Positions 1 through 40,799 of a DNA stretch of 64,000 nt are shown here, in pieces. This stretch comes from Ciona savignyi. Taxonomy: Eukaryota > Chordata > Ascidiacea > Phlebobranchia > Cionidae. The stretch spans positions 536,326 to 600,325 of the forward strand of contig CH002950.1 of assembly GCA_000149265.1 (NCBI GenBank), read 5' to 3'. Under the pieces are notes generated by a model that searched no databases, was not told the DNA's origin, and saw only the letters and a list, made by a program, of their open reading frames with translations. Within the stretch, counting starts at the first letter, position 1. The number at the start of each line of letters is the position of its first letter. Made by a program: the position numbers and the translations under genes.

Positions 1-174
1 AAATAAACTAAGTTATTGCTTCAGACCTCTACATCTGAACTTGTAGTTGCCAGTCCTGCTGCATGTGTTTTTTTGTTGGTTTTAAGTAAATTATTCTTAT
101 ACTTTGTGTTAATATATAATTGTTTCGGAAGTGTTATTGATTTTTCCTAAGAAATCACGATTGTGTCTTTCCAG

Positions 175-3100
175 GATCATGGGGTGAATGTGATGTCTCA
201 TGTGGAGGTGGCCTATCATGGCGATCACGGGAATGTCTTGATGATGATGGTGTATTAGGTTGTCAGGGAAACAACACTAATGTGAACATATGCAATGAAC
301 ATAATTGCCCACGTAAGAAATTACAAAAACATAAAAGCAAACTATACAAAACATACCTATAAAAATAGAGAAAGCATTAATTTAAATAATAAAAAGGAAC
401 GAAATAAATCACAATTTTGTGTTAGCCAGTGTAAAATAGATTTTAATAGGATAGAATGCTATACTGATACATATCCCTGTAAGTGTAACAATCAAAGGGT
501 GTTATGCTATACTGGTGTGGCCACAGTTAAGCTGTAGACATTATTTTATTTTTTACCAACAATTGAATCGTGGTATGAGCCATAAGTTGTACTGTAAGTC
601 ACCTGTAGGTGCACTTGTACAGTTGTTTACTCTGGACAAAGTTAAAATACTAGAGTTTAAGACAATGATGTGATTTTTGTTTTACATATTTGATTTACAG
701 ATTTGGATTAAAAGATTATTAGAGCTTTTGCAATGTGTTGTATCATATATATCTTTTTAATGCACTGAAACAGCTGTATAAAAATCTTCAGGTAAGGAGT
801 GTCCGGCAATCTCTGTGCCTGAAAATGGGCACATAGTATGTGATGATGAATTTTACGCCGGATCAACCTGTATACTGGAGTGTGAATCTGGCTACACAGT
901 GCAGGGAGAGATTGTTTCTTCGTGTCAGCAAAACTTGACTTGGAGTGGAATTGGCACAGCAAGATGTAGAAAATCAAGAGTTTATATCAGGAAGGCAGAT
1001 TCTGGTGTGCATAAACCTATAATATGCATTTTTGTTACATGATTTGAAGAATACTCATTTTCTTCCCAGTTGTGGGACAAGAAAAGTCAGTATAAAAAAT
1101 CACCACATTTACGCAAAATTAGGATAGGATAGGATAGGATAGGATAGGATATTCATGTTTATCCCCGTGAATGGGAAAACCTAGGGGGTTATCACACGGG
1201 CAATCGTCAGATCACCTCGCGCCCATCGTCGGGTTACCGGAGCTATTGCAGTGTGTTGTATATGATAGACACGTTCCTTCATTTTTTTGTAGAACCCATT
1301 AATCCGCTGGGTTCAGGCAATGTCCGTAAAGTGCCTTGCCCAAGGACACAACCGACTAGCTAGCGATCAGTTTCGCAGGCAACGCACTTAACCGCTAGAC
1401 CACCGGGCCGGGTTAGATTTATTAGAATTAGATTATAGAAGCCAATGCAGTGCACTATTAATAATTTAATATTTGTAATATTCATAAAAAATCCATTGAT
1501 TAGAGATAAATTCCGTGTCTTGCCCAGCAGGTTATAGGAGTATGGCCTATTATAACCACAAATTAAGTTTTACACATGTATAAGGCAACATTTAAGTTGC
1601 CGCATGCTTTTGATGAGATTTGCGTAAGTATTTAAATCTTTGACCACATTTAGTCAATCTACATTAATTACTTTTACAAACTGATATTGATCATTGACTA
1701 GGTAGAACTTATTTATTTTCAGTTTTAAACATAATCCAAATATTGCAGCACAAAATTCCACTTTGTCATTGGCAATAAAATCCTTATCCTCTGGATACGC
1801 GGGTGTGTGGGCGATTGACACCCAGCATCGCGTTCTTCACCTCACATCATCTATCGGCCGACAATCACCTCGTAGTAAGTGACAACCATATCTTCTTGGT
1901 TGAAATAGGACTTATAACTAAGCTAGTAGGTTTAAAGTGTCATAAAAAAGCCCTGCTTATCCCACCATTTGGGAGTGATTGCGTCAAAATAAACTACCAT
2001 GTGCAGTGTGCACACAGTTGGGTTACTGACCCATTGTCATGTGCTGTATAGTCAAGTGACAGTTAACAATAACCAACAAATTTCTCTATGTAAAAGATTT
2101 GCATTGTTTTTTTGCAACCTTTGATGATACCGTATAAGTGCACTGTCAGTCAAGTTTTAAAACTTTGATGTGTTACATTAAAGGTGACTATATGTATATG
2201 TACAATTCAATTAATTTCAGTATTGTTTATCAGTTTCTAATTGATGTTTTAATGACTTACTAATAGCTTTAATTAATGTGTTTAATTTTAGGACGTTTGG
2301 GTGAATGGGTTCTAATCGATTTGAAAGGTTGTAGATTCAAATGTGACAATGCTTCAATAATTGTAAGTATCTTGTAGTGATGTTTGTCCGGTAACCGCCA
2401 TTGATTAGGGTATTAGCTGTAAGTACTTCTATCTCAGTTTTAGATCATGTCCCATAAGACCAATCAGGTATAATATTATTAATATCAATTCCTTTATTCA
2501 AATAGAATACCTAGTTTAGGCATTTAGATTTTACCCATAAAGTATATATTATACACCATATAGTGTGATAAATATAAATACAGAGTATGAACACAATTAC
2601 TACAGTCCTCAGTGGTCTTTGAATGGAATGAAATGTGGTGGCTTTAAAAAATTAATTTAACTTTTGCCTTAACAACTGTACAACATTAGAAGGCCTACAA
2701 TATTACATAATTATCATGTTACGATTAAAGTATATCTATAAAAAAAGTTTTCATTAATACACTTCACAGACATATATTTTAAGGATAACAAAATGTGTTA
2801 TATCAAAAGTAATATTTAGACAACTGGGTTATCCGAGCTGTTTCGGTGTGTTCATCATTTCATTTTATTACTGATATTTTTGTTTAATTCCTCTAGCAAT
2901 ACCAGTTAAAGGCCTAACCAAGTACCATAAGCTTAATATTTTGTAGATGGGCTGGGTGTCAAACCCAGAACCTGTTTGTTGCTGACAATCATTGTTAACC
3001 ATTCCACCACAAAGAAAGGACACAATACTTAAGCTTTTACATTAGTCCAATAAAAACCATTAAATTTTGTTATCACAGAATAATAAGCCTGTTAAGATCG

Positions 3101-4936
3101 AAGTGCAAATGGACAGAGTTTATATCACTGATGAATGTGGTGACGTGTATGATAGAAGGGGCATCACTTATAGAGGAAGTTCTGGATTGTATTGGAGACT
3201 TACCAAGAAATTGCCTGGTAAAATCATGAGTTTAAATCCATGTTATCAGTGCTTAGAATTTTGTAATTTTTATGTCTGTGTAACATTTTATACCAATACA
3301 GGCACGATATTAATAAAGTTATATGTGTGATGTAATCGGGACATAGATCATACACGCTGTGGTTTTATGTGATATGAAGATAATTTTTTCTGATTTTGTA
3401 CAACCTATTCACTTGGGTTTGGACAGTGACTGCTAAGTGCCTTGCTTAAGGACACAATGGACCAGCACCTATGAATCTATGATCCTACACATTTCGGATT
3501 AATCATGAAGCACTAACCCAGCAAGCTGTTTAGAGATGTGTATATTTTTACAGCATATACTTCAGCAGACTCATCTAAAATGCTGAATCAGTTTGAGTGG
3601 AATGCAGCGGAACAACTGATCTTAGCATCACCACTTGGTAACTCCACGAATATCACTGACTTTTGCATTGCTGATGGCCGTCTATTTGTCGTCGATCAAC
3701 TTGGAACTGTATCAGAGAGAGCAGGTTTGTTTTATTGGAGGTTAACAATCGTTGAAATATTTTGTTGGTTTAGATCAGTGTTTCTCAAACTGTGTGCCGC
3801 GGCACACTAGTGTGCCGTTTGAGATTCTCAGGTGTGCCGCGAAACTTTTTGGAATTTTGCAAAATTATGTAGGAAACCTCTTTGTGATACGAGTGGGCAA
3901 CTTGGCATACGCGACTTTAATGCACAGAAATGTCTTTTCTCAAGTTTAGTAGCAAGTAGAGTAAACAGGATTGTTACGGGTAACGATAGATTAAGGGTGA
4001 TTGTCATGTCATAAACACAATTCATTGTTCATTGTGATGCATTAATCTGTTTTTTAACACATGCATGACATTTTGTCCTGCACGCTGAGTTAAGCAGCAG
4101 GAAAGCTCCCTAGATAAAGAGAGAAACCATTTTATTAATAAGATTATTCGATAAGCAAACTTTAGTTATTTGATCCCATTTAAACTTTTATTAAGTACTC
4201 AGTTGGAATTGACGACGAAATGCGGTTGTGTTTGTCAAAAAATGAAACCTCGTTGCGATCTTATTTGTGTCAAACGACAAGCACACCCATCCTATTAAAA
4301 TTTGCTGAGGAAAATTCCTTGATTCAATTTGTTTTGTTCAAGTGTGCCGCGATTTTTTTAGAATTTTCTTAGTGTGCCACGAGCTGGAAAAGTTTGAGAA
4401 CCACTGGTTTAGATACTAAGTATCATTCCTGTTTGAGAGCTTATCACATTATATCATGTTCACTGCTGGCTCCGTAAGACAATATATTTTGTTGTACATA
4501 TTTCGAATAGCTTCAGTGTTTTAATCCATTTGAATACAATGGACTGAGGCAACTTTCGTTAAGCGGTCTACCTGTTTGCACAATCGCGAACAGCACAGAA
4601 AGCAATCAAGATGGAGATCAAAAAACCATATAAAATATTCAATGACAGGATAGTTATGAGAAAAGAAAATTTTAGCTTACAACTCCTTAAACCATTTGGT
4701 TATGTGACGTTCGCTAAGTTGCAAGCCCAGTGACTTAACTCGCTTGCCATTGTGTAATTACAGGAATCTCTGAGGACACACCACTTGGAAAAAGTTGGAT
4801 TAATTTAAACAAGTCGGACTTTTCAATACATCGTCAGAAATTCTTTGTAACTTGTTCAATTTCATTATGGCGTCAGCAAATAGTAGTGTGGGCAATGGAC
4901 CAACGTGGTACAGCCACACGGATTATTATTAACTAA
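175..4936 (+). CDS. TSP1-sushi-tectonin repeat protein, 3' part
   Basis: The 3' part of a multi-exon gene whose upstream exons lie outside the window. Exons in compatible phase: 175-312, 792-1004, 2292-2362, 3079-3217, 3554-3724, 4764-4936 (TAA stop at 4934). The first encodes a thrombospondin type 1 repeat (WGECDVSCGGG, then paired cysteines). The second encodes a sushi/CCP module (KECPAISVPENGHIVC, GYTVQGE, a Cys after TWSG.GTA). The last four encode repeats of tectonin/tachylectin type, recognised by recurring short blocks such as GEWVLIDLKG, VYITDECGDVYDRRG, LFVVDQLGTVSERAG and VVWAMDQRGTATR. The cysteine-rich modules imply a secreted or extracellular protein, perhaps a lectin-like recognition factor, but this is inference because the N terminus is missing. 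The donor of the sushi exon (GTGTGC at 1005) was chosen because it keeps the phase; it is the weakest boundary. Bases 1-174 are intron with no feature seen. Confidence 0.75.
1121..1412 (-). mobile_element. tRNA-like SINE with (ATCCT)n tail
   Basis: Read on the minus strand, the element begins with a tRNA-like head (GGCCCGGTGGTCTAGCGGTT, a box-A-like segment). The body contains CCTTGGGCAAGGCAC and ATGGGCGCGAGGTGATCTGA, and it ends in six ATCCT pentamers (AGGAT on the plus strand, 1121-1150). Related copies occur at 34448, 55984, 58739 and 62041, which shows dispersal. It sits in an intron of the tectonin-type gene. Confidence 0.8.
3400..3520 (-). repeat. Degenerate SINE fragment
   Basis: An intronic stretch resembling the inner part of the window's SINE (AAGTGCCTTGCTTAAGGACA compared with the consensus AAGTGCCTTGCCCAAGGACA, followed by a decayed head). 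It has no tail, so it is probably an old truncated copy. Confidence 0.5.
3776..4406. mobile_element. hAT-type MITE, 631 bp
   Basis: Terminal inverted repeats CAGTGTTTCTCAAACT and AGTTTGAGAACCACTG match at 15 of 16 positions. They are flanked by a perfect 8-bp target duplication, GTTTAGAT (3768-3775 and 4407-4414). Eight-base duplications and CAGTG ends are typical of hAT transposons. There is no transposase-like reading frame, so the element is non-autonomous. It lies in the last intron of the tectonin-type gene. Confidence 0.9.
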
Positions 4937-5551
4937 AAACCCCCAGAAAAATTTTGATTTTGGGGGTGTATAAAAATATATTGTGAATTTTGATGTTCCT
5001 GCTTTCTCCCATAATTTTGTACTTTCGTGGCAGTGTTTGACCTCGTTACATTTTTTTATTGAACATATTTTTATTTTTTGCTTTAATTTGTTTGTACCGT
5101 TTTCCCGGTCGGTGGAGATACGGATCGTTAATTAAATGGTTGCAAAGCCAGCCGTTTTATATTAGTAAACATGTCAATTATTATAAGATGATCTTAAAAC
5201 AAGTCGATGTAGGCTTTAGGGAAATGCTCGTTTAATAAAAAAAATACCTTCAATTTGTTTGAAAGACGTCTTTGTGCGACAAAACTTTACGCTCTGACAT
5301 TGTTTCGCAAAAGAACTATTATTACATTTTCAATCGAATAAAAAAGCAATGTTTCGAAACATCTCAAAATAAAGTGTTACGTTGACTTTATGTCACAATA
5401 TATAGTAATTAAAATTCCCCGTTGCCTATTAAGCTCTCACATATTAAGAAGTATATTTTAAACTTTAGGCTGTTTGTTCGGCCGTAGATAGGATACTGAA
5501 ACAAAACACAAGACAAGGCGGAGACGAGTCTTGATTTTGCCAATCAGCTTG

Positions 5552-5850
5552 TAGGATAGGATATTCATGTTTATAATCGTGAGTGGTAAAACAAACGAGC
5601 AATCGTTAGATCACCTCGCGCCCACCGTCGAGATACCGGAGCCACTGTAGTGTTATAATCGTAAGTGGTAAAACAATAAAACAAACAGGCAATCGTTAGA
5701 TCACTTCGCGCCCTCCGTCGGGTTACCGGAGCCATTGCAGTGTGTTGTGTATATTTGATTTACACGTTCCTTTAATTTAGTGTTAACCCCCTTGCTTCTT
5801 TTCATTCACGGGAATAAACATGAATATATATATATCGTATCCTAAGTCGA
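5552..5850 (-). repeat. Rearranged SINE copies
   Basis: The SINE 3' body occurs twice in direct order (around 5553-5655 and 5653-5760, both with CAATCGTTAGATCAC), starting after a short AGGAT tract. An inverted tail piece follows (GTTAACCCCCTTGCTTCTTT, then ACGGGAATAAACATGAAT, 5790-5835) and runs into an AT microsatellite. This looks like nested or rearranged insertions. The rest of 4937-6250 shows no gene. Confidence 0.6.
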
Positions 5851-6251
5851 TCCATTAAACCACCAGACTAATCTGTCGGACAAACTGGAAGAAATGTTAT
5901 CGGACGAACGCACGCTTTTGTGAATTTGTAATTAAACAAGTTGCGATACCAGGCTTATACAAAATTGTTTAATGCGAAACTTCACGATTAGAAGGTCTTA
6001 ATCATATTGCGTTCAACACATTGCAAGTGGTGGACACTGTAATCTGAATATGGTCGGTGTGTTCTCATTTATTGTGACAGAAAACAACTATTATATTTAA
6101 TGTTAGTGCTGTAGGCCCACATTAATGTAGTATCTATGGATAGCCTCACCTATAAACGTTGTACCGAGTGGTATTTTAACTGCTACTAAAATAGCAAATT
6201 TAGTTTCGTCAATTGAAAAAGGAAAATTAATTGATTTGAAGTGGTAAGATT

Positions 6252-6378
6252 TTCCAACTCGTAAGCAGAAATTCTTTGTTACATGTTGAGTTTTGTTTAT
6301 GGCTTCACAAAGTGGTCATAGTGGTATTGTGGACAATGGGTTAACGTGGCACAGATTATCGGTTAATTATTAACTAAA
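6252..6378 (+). pseudogene. Decayed copy of the tectonin gene's last exon
   Basis: This block aligns with the last exon of the upstream gene (4818-4938). GCAGAAATTCTTTGTTAC matches TCAGAAATTCTTTGTAAC, and both then read TTTATGGC or TTATGGC, a GTGG..AATGG stretch, ACGTGG, and ATTATTAACTAAA at the stop. Small indels and substitutions break the frame. It therefore appears to be a relic of a partial tandem duplication of the 3' end of that gene. Confidence 0.75.
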
Positions 6379-6702
6379 TTAGATTTTTGAAAAATATTTA
6401 AGTCTGAAATTCCACGTAGAATGATATCGATATTTGTGTTTTAACATTACGTTTTAACTAATAATTATAGTTCACAAGGATTTTTTAATGAGTATAACAC
6501 ATTACTAGCCTACCGTTTTTTAGTTCGTCGTGCATCAGGTAATTTGTCAACTGAGTTATATAACGCCCCTGCCACCAATGGGGTCATTATGCGATTCTTA
6601 ATAATACAATTATACATATTTGTACTAAAAAAATAACTAAATTTAGGCCAGTAAATTTTTTGTAATAGAAATTTCGCCTATACGTTATCCACCGGAGACG
6701 AA

Positions 6703-6802
6703 NNNNNNNNNNNNNNNNNNNNNNNNNNNNNNNNNNNNNNNNNNNNNNNNNNNNNNNNNNNNNNNNNNNNNNNNNNNNNNNNNNNNNNNNNNNNNNNNNN
6801 NN
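6703..6802. other. Assembly gap of 100 N
   Basis: Exactly 100 N, the usual placeholder for a gap of unknown size. The same 22-bp sequence (starting TTTCGCCTATACG, ending ATCCACC) lies just before the gap (6672-6693) and just after it (6803-6824), so the two contig ends may overlap. Confidence 0.98.
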
Positions 6803-6874
6803 TTTCGCCTATACGTTATCCACCTGGAACGAACAACCAAATGTCTCACCGTGTAAAATTATTGCGTCACACCG

Positions 6875-7034
6875 ATGAGTGCAACGTCATCGTTCGTCGC
6901 TTTTGTCTCATGGAGTATAAAACGCGACTGCACTCTGCAGTAGTAAAAAAAGTAGCCGGCTCTGTGAGAAGAGAGCGTTAAATGTGTTGCACGGAGAAGA
7001 TACGTGTGAAGTCTTAGTGTAAGGACACGATTCA
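6875..7034 (+). promoter_or_regulatory. Candidate promoter and 5' UTR exon of SERCA-A
   Basis: A less AT-rich stretch with a CRE-like core (AACGTCATCG near 6882) and a TATA-like box (TATAAAA at 6916-6922). About 110 bases further on is a good splice donor (TTCAT|GTAAGA near 7034). The first SERCA-A coding exon at 8540 is preceded by a possible acceptor (AAAAATAG near 8521). A short 5' UTR exon spliced to the ATG exon is therefore plausible. No transcript evidence is available, and the block could belong to another unit. Confidence 0.4.
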
Positions 7035-8539
7035 TGTAAGATTGAAAATTTGCGCAGGTTCTAATCTAAATTATTTATTAGTTTAATCATGTAAGCTTAT
7101 ACAAGGCAAAGGTTGATGATTTGATTGTAAAAATACCTCTGGGCTCTGCCTAACAATCGTGTGACTTATTGTAGTGTGTTCCATATTCCGGAGAAACCAT
7201 TATTATACTTGAGAATGTGATGTACTAAATCTTAAATTCGTATGTAGGTGAAAGCCATTATGGAAAGGTTTAGGCAGGTTAGGCTACTTAACTTTTATTA
7301 ATAATAATATTTGACTGTTTTCGAACACTACCCTATTTCAACAAACTTAGGCTAATACTATCTTATATATGTGCCTTGTAAAATAAGTTGTCATTCTTAA
7401 CTTACTGTTACCATACCGGTACTATTTTTGTCTAAATCTAAATTGAAAACATTGAAGTGAATCCTGGACCCTGGTATTATTTTACCTAAATTTTTCTAAT
7501 GTGAAAACAATACTTTTTTATTGTTTCTAATGACTGGCTAACTTGCCACTGCATTACTGTGTGTACCGGTACTGTACGTCTTAGGTCGGTACAGTGTGAC
7601 ATTATAATTCAGTGAGAGCTACTTGGCTCATACCAGATACACATGCACAAATTCTAATAAAGTGACTGTCAAATAGAGTAGTGTACAAATTTGCTTGCTA
7701 AATATTCTTCCACACCATGTTAAAAGTAGCATTATGCTACAGGCTAATGTGCAATATCTTCAACATTTAACATAGTGACTATCAGCAAGGTGATTGATTC
7801 ATTTTTTCGTTTATTGACTATGCAGTTGGTGAATATGTACCATACAACTAATTGGGAAGTGGGATTATTTGTATAAATCCAACATTTTTTAAATGATGGA
7901 CGCTATGTTATCAGCTCCATCTCTGCTAGATTCATAATAAAGCAAATTTGATACTTTTTTTATTATTTGTATTTTAGTTTTGTGTCATGGGATCTAAGTG
8001 GTGTTGTGTTTTAACAATGTTTCTTTTGGCCCCTTCTCACTAATTACATTTAGACCCATTAACACTCTAATGGCTTGTATAGACTAGTCAATTAAAACCT
8101 ACATAAGTAAAATTTGCAGCGTAGAGTGCATTAAGTTTATATAATAATGCATTTTATAATGGAAGTGGTTCTTTTCTAGTGATAAATTACCATATGATGT
8201 GATAGTCAGTATCTAAGTACTAGCTTTGTGTTAGTTATAAGCTTTTGTGTGCTGATGAACCGATTAGTCATTCTTGTCCGGCGTAACAGTAACTTGATAC
8301 CGGAACGGAACCTAGTTTTGGGATTTTGGAAGTGTAGTGTATAATGTTCTATGCATATATATAATATCTAACATTAGTAGGTTATATAAATTTTGTAAGT
8401 CATATATAAATTAATGTAGTGTTTGCTAAAAAGGAAATTTTCTACACCAGTTTATAAACCTTTAGATTTCATCAATAGATCATTTGGGTGGATAAAATCA
8501 TTTAAATTTTTAAGTAAAAATAGAACATAACATCCCATA

Positions 8540-32738
<24,199 letters not shown>

Positions 32739-35631
32739 ACTGGTTCTCCTCGGTTTCCATCATTTAAAACAACTCCAAAGAAGGTCGATGTGCAAAATAT
32801 TAAAAAATTAAACTGCAACTTGGCTGCCGTATCAAGATGATGTATTTCGTTGTTTGTTTTATTTATTTCACTCAGTTTTAGGCTAATTACGAAACGAAAC
32901 TCCTGTGTTCCTATTTTACGTGTCGTTTTCTGTTTTAGCGGTTGTTTTTGTTGTACGCAGTCGTAGATATCTTCCTGGTATAAAATTAAAATTAGCGCCG
33001 AATTTTTAAAACACCATTATGGATACAGTTTCGTGCAGTATCGTTTGCAATTTCCCTTCCCAAAGACAGTTAACACACCCGACATTAAACTGCTTTGATT
33101 TTGCACTGTCCAACAAACAAGAAACTCCCAAAATAACCTAAAACTTCATTTTTATTTCTTTAAAACAAAATACATGATTGACTGTAATGGCCTATTAGAA
33201 GCAAGCCGTTATTGTTCAATACTTTTTTGCGCTTTACAAAAAAACGTTTTGTAAAATTCACATTTCGATAGCTATCTAATACATAAGTTTATGTACATAT
33301 TCTAGATGTTCACTATTGTTTAGCATGGAGTTTAATATTGTGTTTTGTTATTTCACCAACTTTTTAAAGGCCTTAAGAAGACCGCAATCATTTTTCCCAC
33401 CTTTAATTTTCGCTACAAAACGGTTGCATTTCAACACCCAAATGCCGTTTCTGAAGATTTCAATTAATATGCCGTCCTCGTAGTTGCATTTCAATCATTG
33501 TAATAACAAAAACGGACAGTTTTCACTCTACTGTGCTTGGTGTAATAGCCGGGGCGTGCATGATGTAGAAATTTCGCTGTATCTGCTGGTCTTCTGCAAA
33601 TAATTTGGTCCGCATTATCTCACGTTTTATTTTGTTCACCTGAATAAAATGTATGGTTTAAGATTTTGAGTGCATTATCTGCAGTTCGTTTCTGACCCTG
33701 TGTCTCGACGATTGCGAGGTCGAAACAAGAGCCGGTTACTTGCTCTATAGGTCTCGTGAAAAGTTAAATAACGAGCTTAGCGGTCGCGCATTTTTTAACA
33801 AATTGATGTTGAAAGCTTCTCAATTGATCTAGCATTTGAAAGTCTGTCTGTTTCTACTCGAAATCGTATAGCTAAAAAAAACGATGATTCACATTTTCAG
33901 TTTTACTAAAAAAATTAAATTACTCAAATCCACGTCGATTTACTATTTATATAAATGGCGAAAAATATTAAAACGCAGGAATACGTAAGTTGTTTGAAAT
34001 AGAACTAAATTTGCGTTTAAAGATATTGAATAAACCCAGTCGATCGCCACGCATATTTATTACTTTGCATTTTGATATAGCCGGTTCTAGCAAAAGATAT
34101 AGGGTGAAGTTCTACGAAATTATATTCCTTCAATCCAATACAAACTTGCCTCCTAAAAATGCGACTATAAGAAGTTTTAGATTTCATCACAGGTTAAAGG
34201 TAGAGAATAAACAATCAACACCCTTTTCTTCATCCTGCTCACTCTTACAGAACTGCACAGCTGAACAATAAACTGGCGCGAAGCTTAGTCTATGCTATTT
34301 GGCGCCATGCATAGATATGGGGTTACCCCACTGTTACTCAGTGACACAAATAATTTACATATCATGATAATCAGGAACCACAAATCATTTCCGGTGCTGC
34401 ATTGAAATAACTAAAATTGATGATAGGCCATACTATAACGACTTGTCCGGCCCGTTGGTCTAACGGTTAAGTGCGTCGCCTTTCAATCGAAAGGTTGAAG
34501 GTGCGAAACTGGTCGCTAGCTAGTCGGTTGTGATCTTGGGCAAGGCACTTTACGGACATTGCGTGAACCCAGCGGATTAATGGGTTCTACCAAATTGAAG
34601 GAACGTGTCGATCATATACAACACACTGCAATAGTTCCGGTAACCCGACGATGGGCGCGAGGTGATCTGACGATTGCCCGTGTGTTAACCCCCTTGGTTT
34701 TCTTTTGCCACGTTTTCTACTAAGCACAAATTATTAAGGAGAAAAGTCCAACAAAAGAACGCAATGATTTAAAATTTTTTGCATACATACTACCAATCGC
34801 AGATCGATGCTCACTTTCCTCGTTATTTTATATAAATACAGCATCACTTTAATAATTGAAGTCTTCGTCGTAGAAACAAGACAATTCAAACATTAATGAT
34901 GTCAAATACATGTTATATACCTAGACTTACGCATCGAAAAAATATCACGCGAGCTTATGTGTACATAACTGTCAAAATGTAAACAGTAATCGGAATCCAT
35001 TAAAAATCTGGATATTTATTGATTCACTTCCTCCGTTTTGACTGTACAATGTCAATATCTGCTATAGACGTCAGTTTACACATTGCGTAGTGTAGTTTAA
35101 CAGGGCGTTCGACGTTGTGTTGATCTTGGAGTAAAACAGCCGTAACCCAACACTAATTTCAGTATGGTACGGGCCTATTGATCGAACATAGTGAAATTTG
35201 CCTCGTATGTAGGTGTAAATAAATAGATTTACCAGTCGTTATAATATCAGATAAGGAATAATCATATCTAAGTCGACTGATTTTTTTAAATACGAGTATT
35301 GGCATGATAAGCATGTTCATTTTGCGCTCATACTTGATGGAGCTTAACAAAAATAGCCTATTAATGCAGTCGTATGGCTTCATCCAATAAGTCAGTCAGG
35401 TTCCTCTTTCGGGCCCAGTAAACAATATGATCTTACTATTTAATGTATGCGGTTTATTATAAATCAGTGTTATAGAACTCTCATGTTGAATTAAGTACAG
35501 TCTGATAGATGTCAGAACATATGGTATCTACAGCCTAGAATATATTTCCACAGAAGGCGATGACAAAAATTTAATATGTTATTAAGATTCTTTTGTCAAA
35601 GATGTTATTCTTTAGTGTTGTAAAGCAAAAG
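32739..35631. other. Intergenic region between SERCA-A and SERCA-B
   Basis: SERCA-A 3' UTR and AT-rich spacer. Apart from one SINE, nothing was recognised. The longest open frame (about 33990-34271, plus) resembles no family known to me and has no coding signs. Confidence 0.6.
34448..34710 (+). mobile_element. tRNA-like SINE, tail lost
   Basis: Head GGCCCGTTGGTCTAACGGTT, body GATCTTGGGCAAGGCACTTT and ATGGGCGCGAGGTGATCTGA, ending near TTAACCCCCTTGG without the ATCCT tail. It is the best-preserved head copy in the window. Confidence 0.8.
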
Positions 35632-35845
35632 TTCAGCGGGGAGCTCTCAATAATCTCCCCTTGTTTAATTACCTGCCACCTCTGCAGCAGTTATCACCTC
35701 CAGGTCACAGCACGGCCAGGAGTACCATTTAGCACGTGATGGATTCAGTCGGCGTATATAAGAACTGTCGCTGCCTACAATATTCACAGTAGCTCGTCGT
35801 CTTCAACTACGACTGGTCTAAAAGTATTTATTTTATAAATATTGC
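35632..35845 (+). promoter_or_regulatory. SERCA-B promoter
   Basis: A conserved block shared with SERCA-C (45283-45495) and with an inverted copy (42676-42812). It contains a TATA box (TATATAAG, 35755-35762), an E-box CACGTG (about 35734) in TTTAGCACGTGATGG, and the run CACCTCTGCAGCAGTTATCA followed by CCTCCAGGTCACAGCACG. This last run has T-box-like TCACCT and nuclear-receptor half-site AGGTCA motifs. Transcription probably starts about 30 bp after the TATA box, near TTCACAG. Factor assignments are inference; the conservation itself is visible. Confidence 0.75.
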
Positions 35846-36048
35846 AGCAGAGCTTAATACAACCAGCGAAGTAATAGGCTACCTGTTAAGAAAATATCAG
35901 TGTGTAACGTACAGCAATCAATTCATATATTGATGTAACTGCATTACAATGCATTTAATGCCATATATATTTACTTCCAATAGATCTACGGGTTTTATTC
36001 ATTTGAGTTCACGTAAGTTTGAGTGTTGATTTATCGCGTCCCTACAAA

Positions 36049-40596
<4,548 letters not shown>

Positions 40597-40780
40597 ACAA
40601 TCATTCCTCTGCTATCACCAAATGTCTCAAAGTCACTTCTTAAACTAATCTAAGTCGTTTTAAATTACCGTTGCCTTCTTTATTTACAATTCACTGATTT
40701 GATATATTTATATTTATCGGTACACCGAAATGACTGTGTTAATAAGCATGTATACACAACTGACACGTTTGTATGGTGCC

Positions 40781-40786
40781 ATTAAA
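40781..40786 (+). terminator. SERCA-B poly(A) signal
   Basis: ATTAAA about 185 bp after the stop, followed by a T-rich stretch; the most likely cleavage region for SERCA-B. An alternative AATAAA lies near 40843. Confidence 0.5.
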
Positions 40787-40799
40787 TTGAATTTATTTA

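Noticed and set aside
33990..34271. Intergenic 93-codon open frame
   Set aside because: No recognised motif, no splice context and AT-rich composition like the spacer; it is not supported as a gene.
34448..34520. A functional tRNA gene
   Set aside because: The box-A-like segment is good, but no cloverleaf closes. The same sequence continues into a dispersed 270-bp element, so it is a SINE head.
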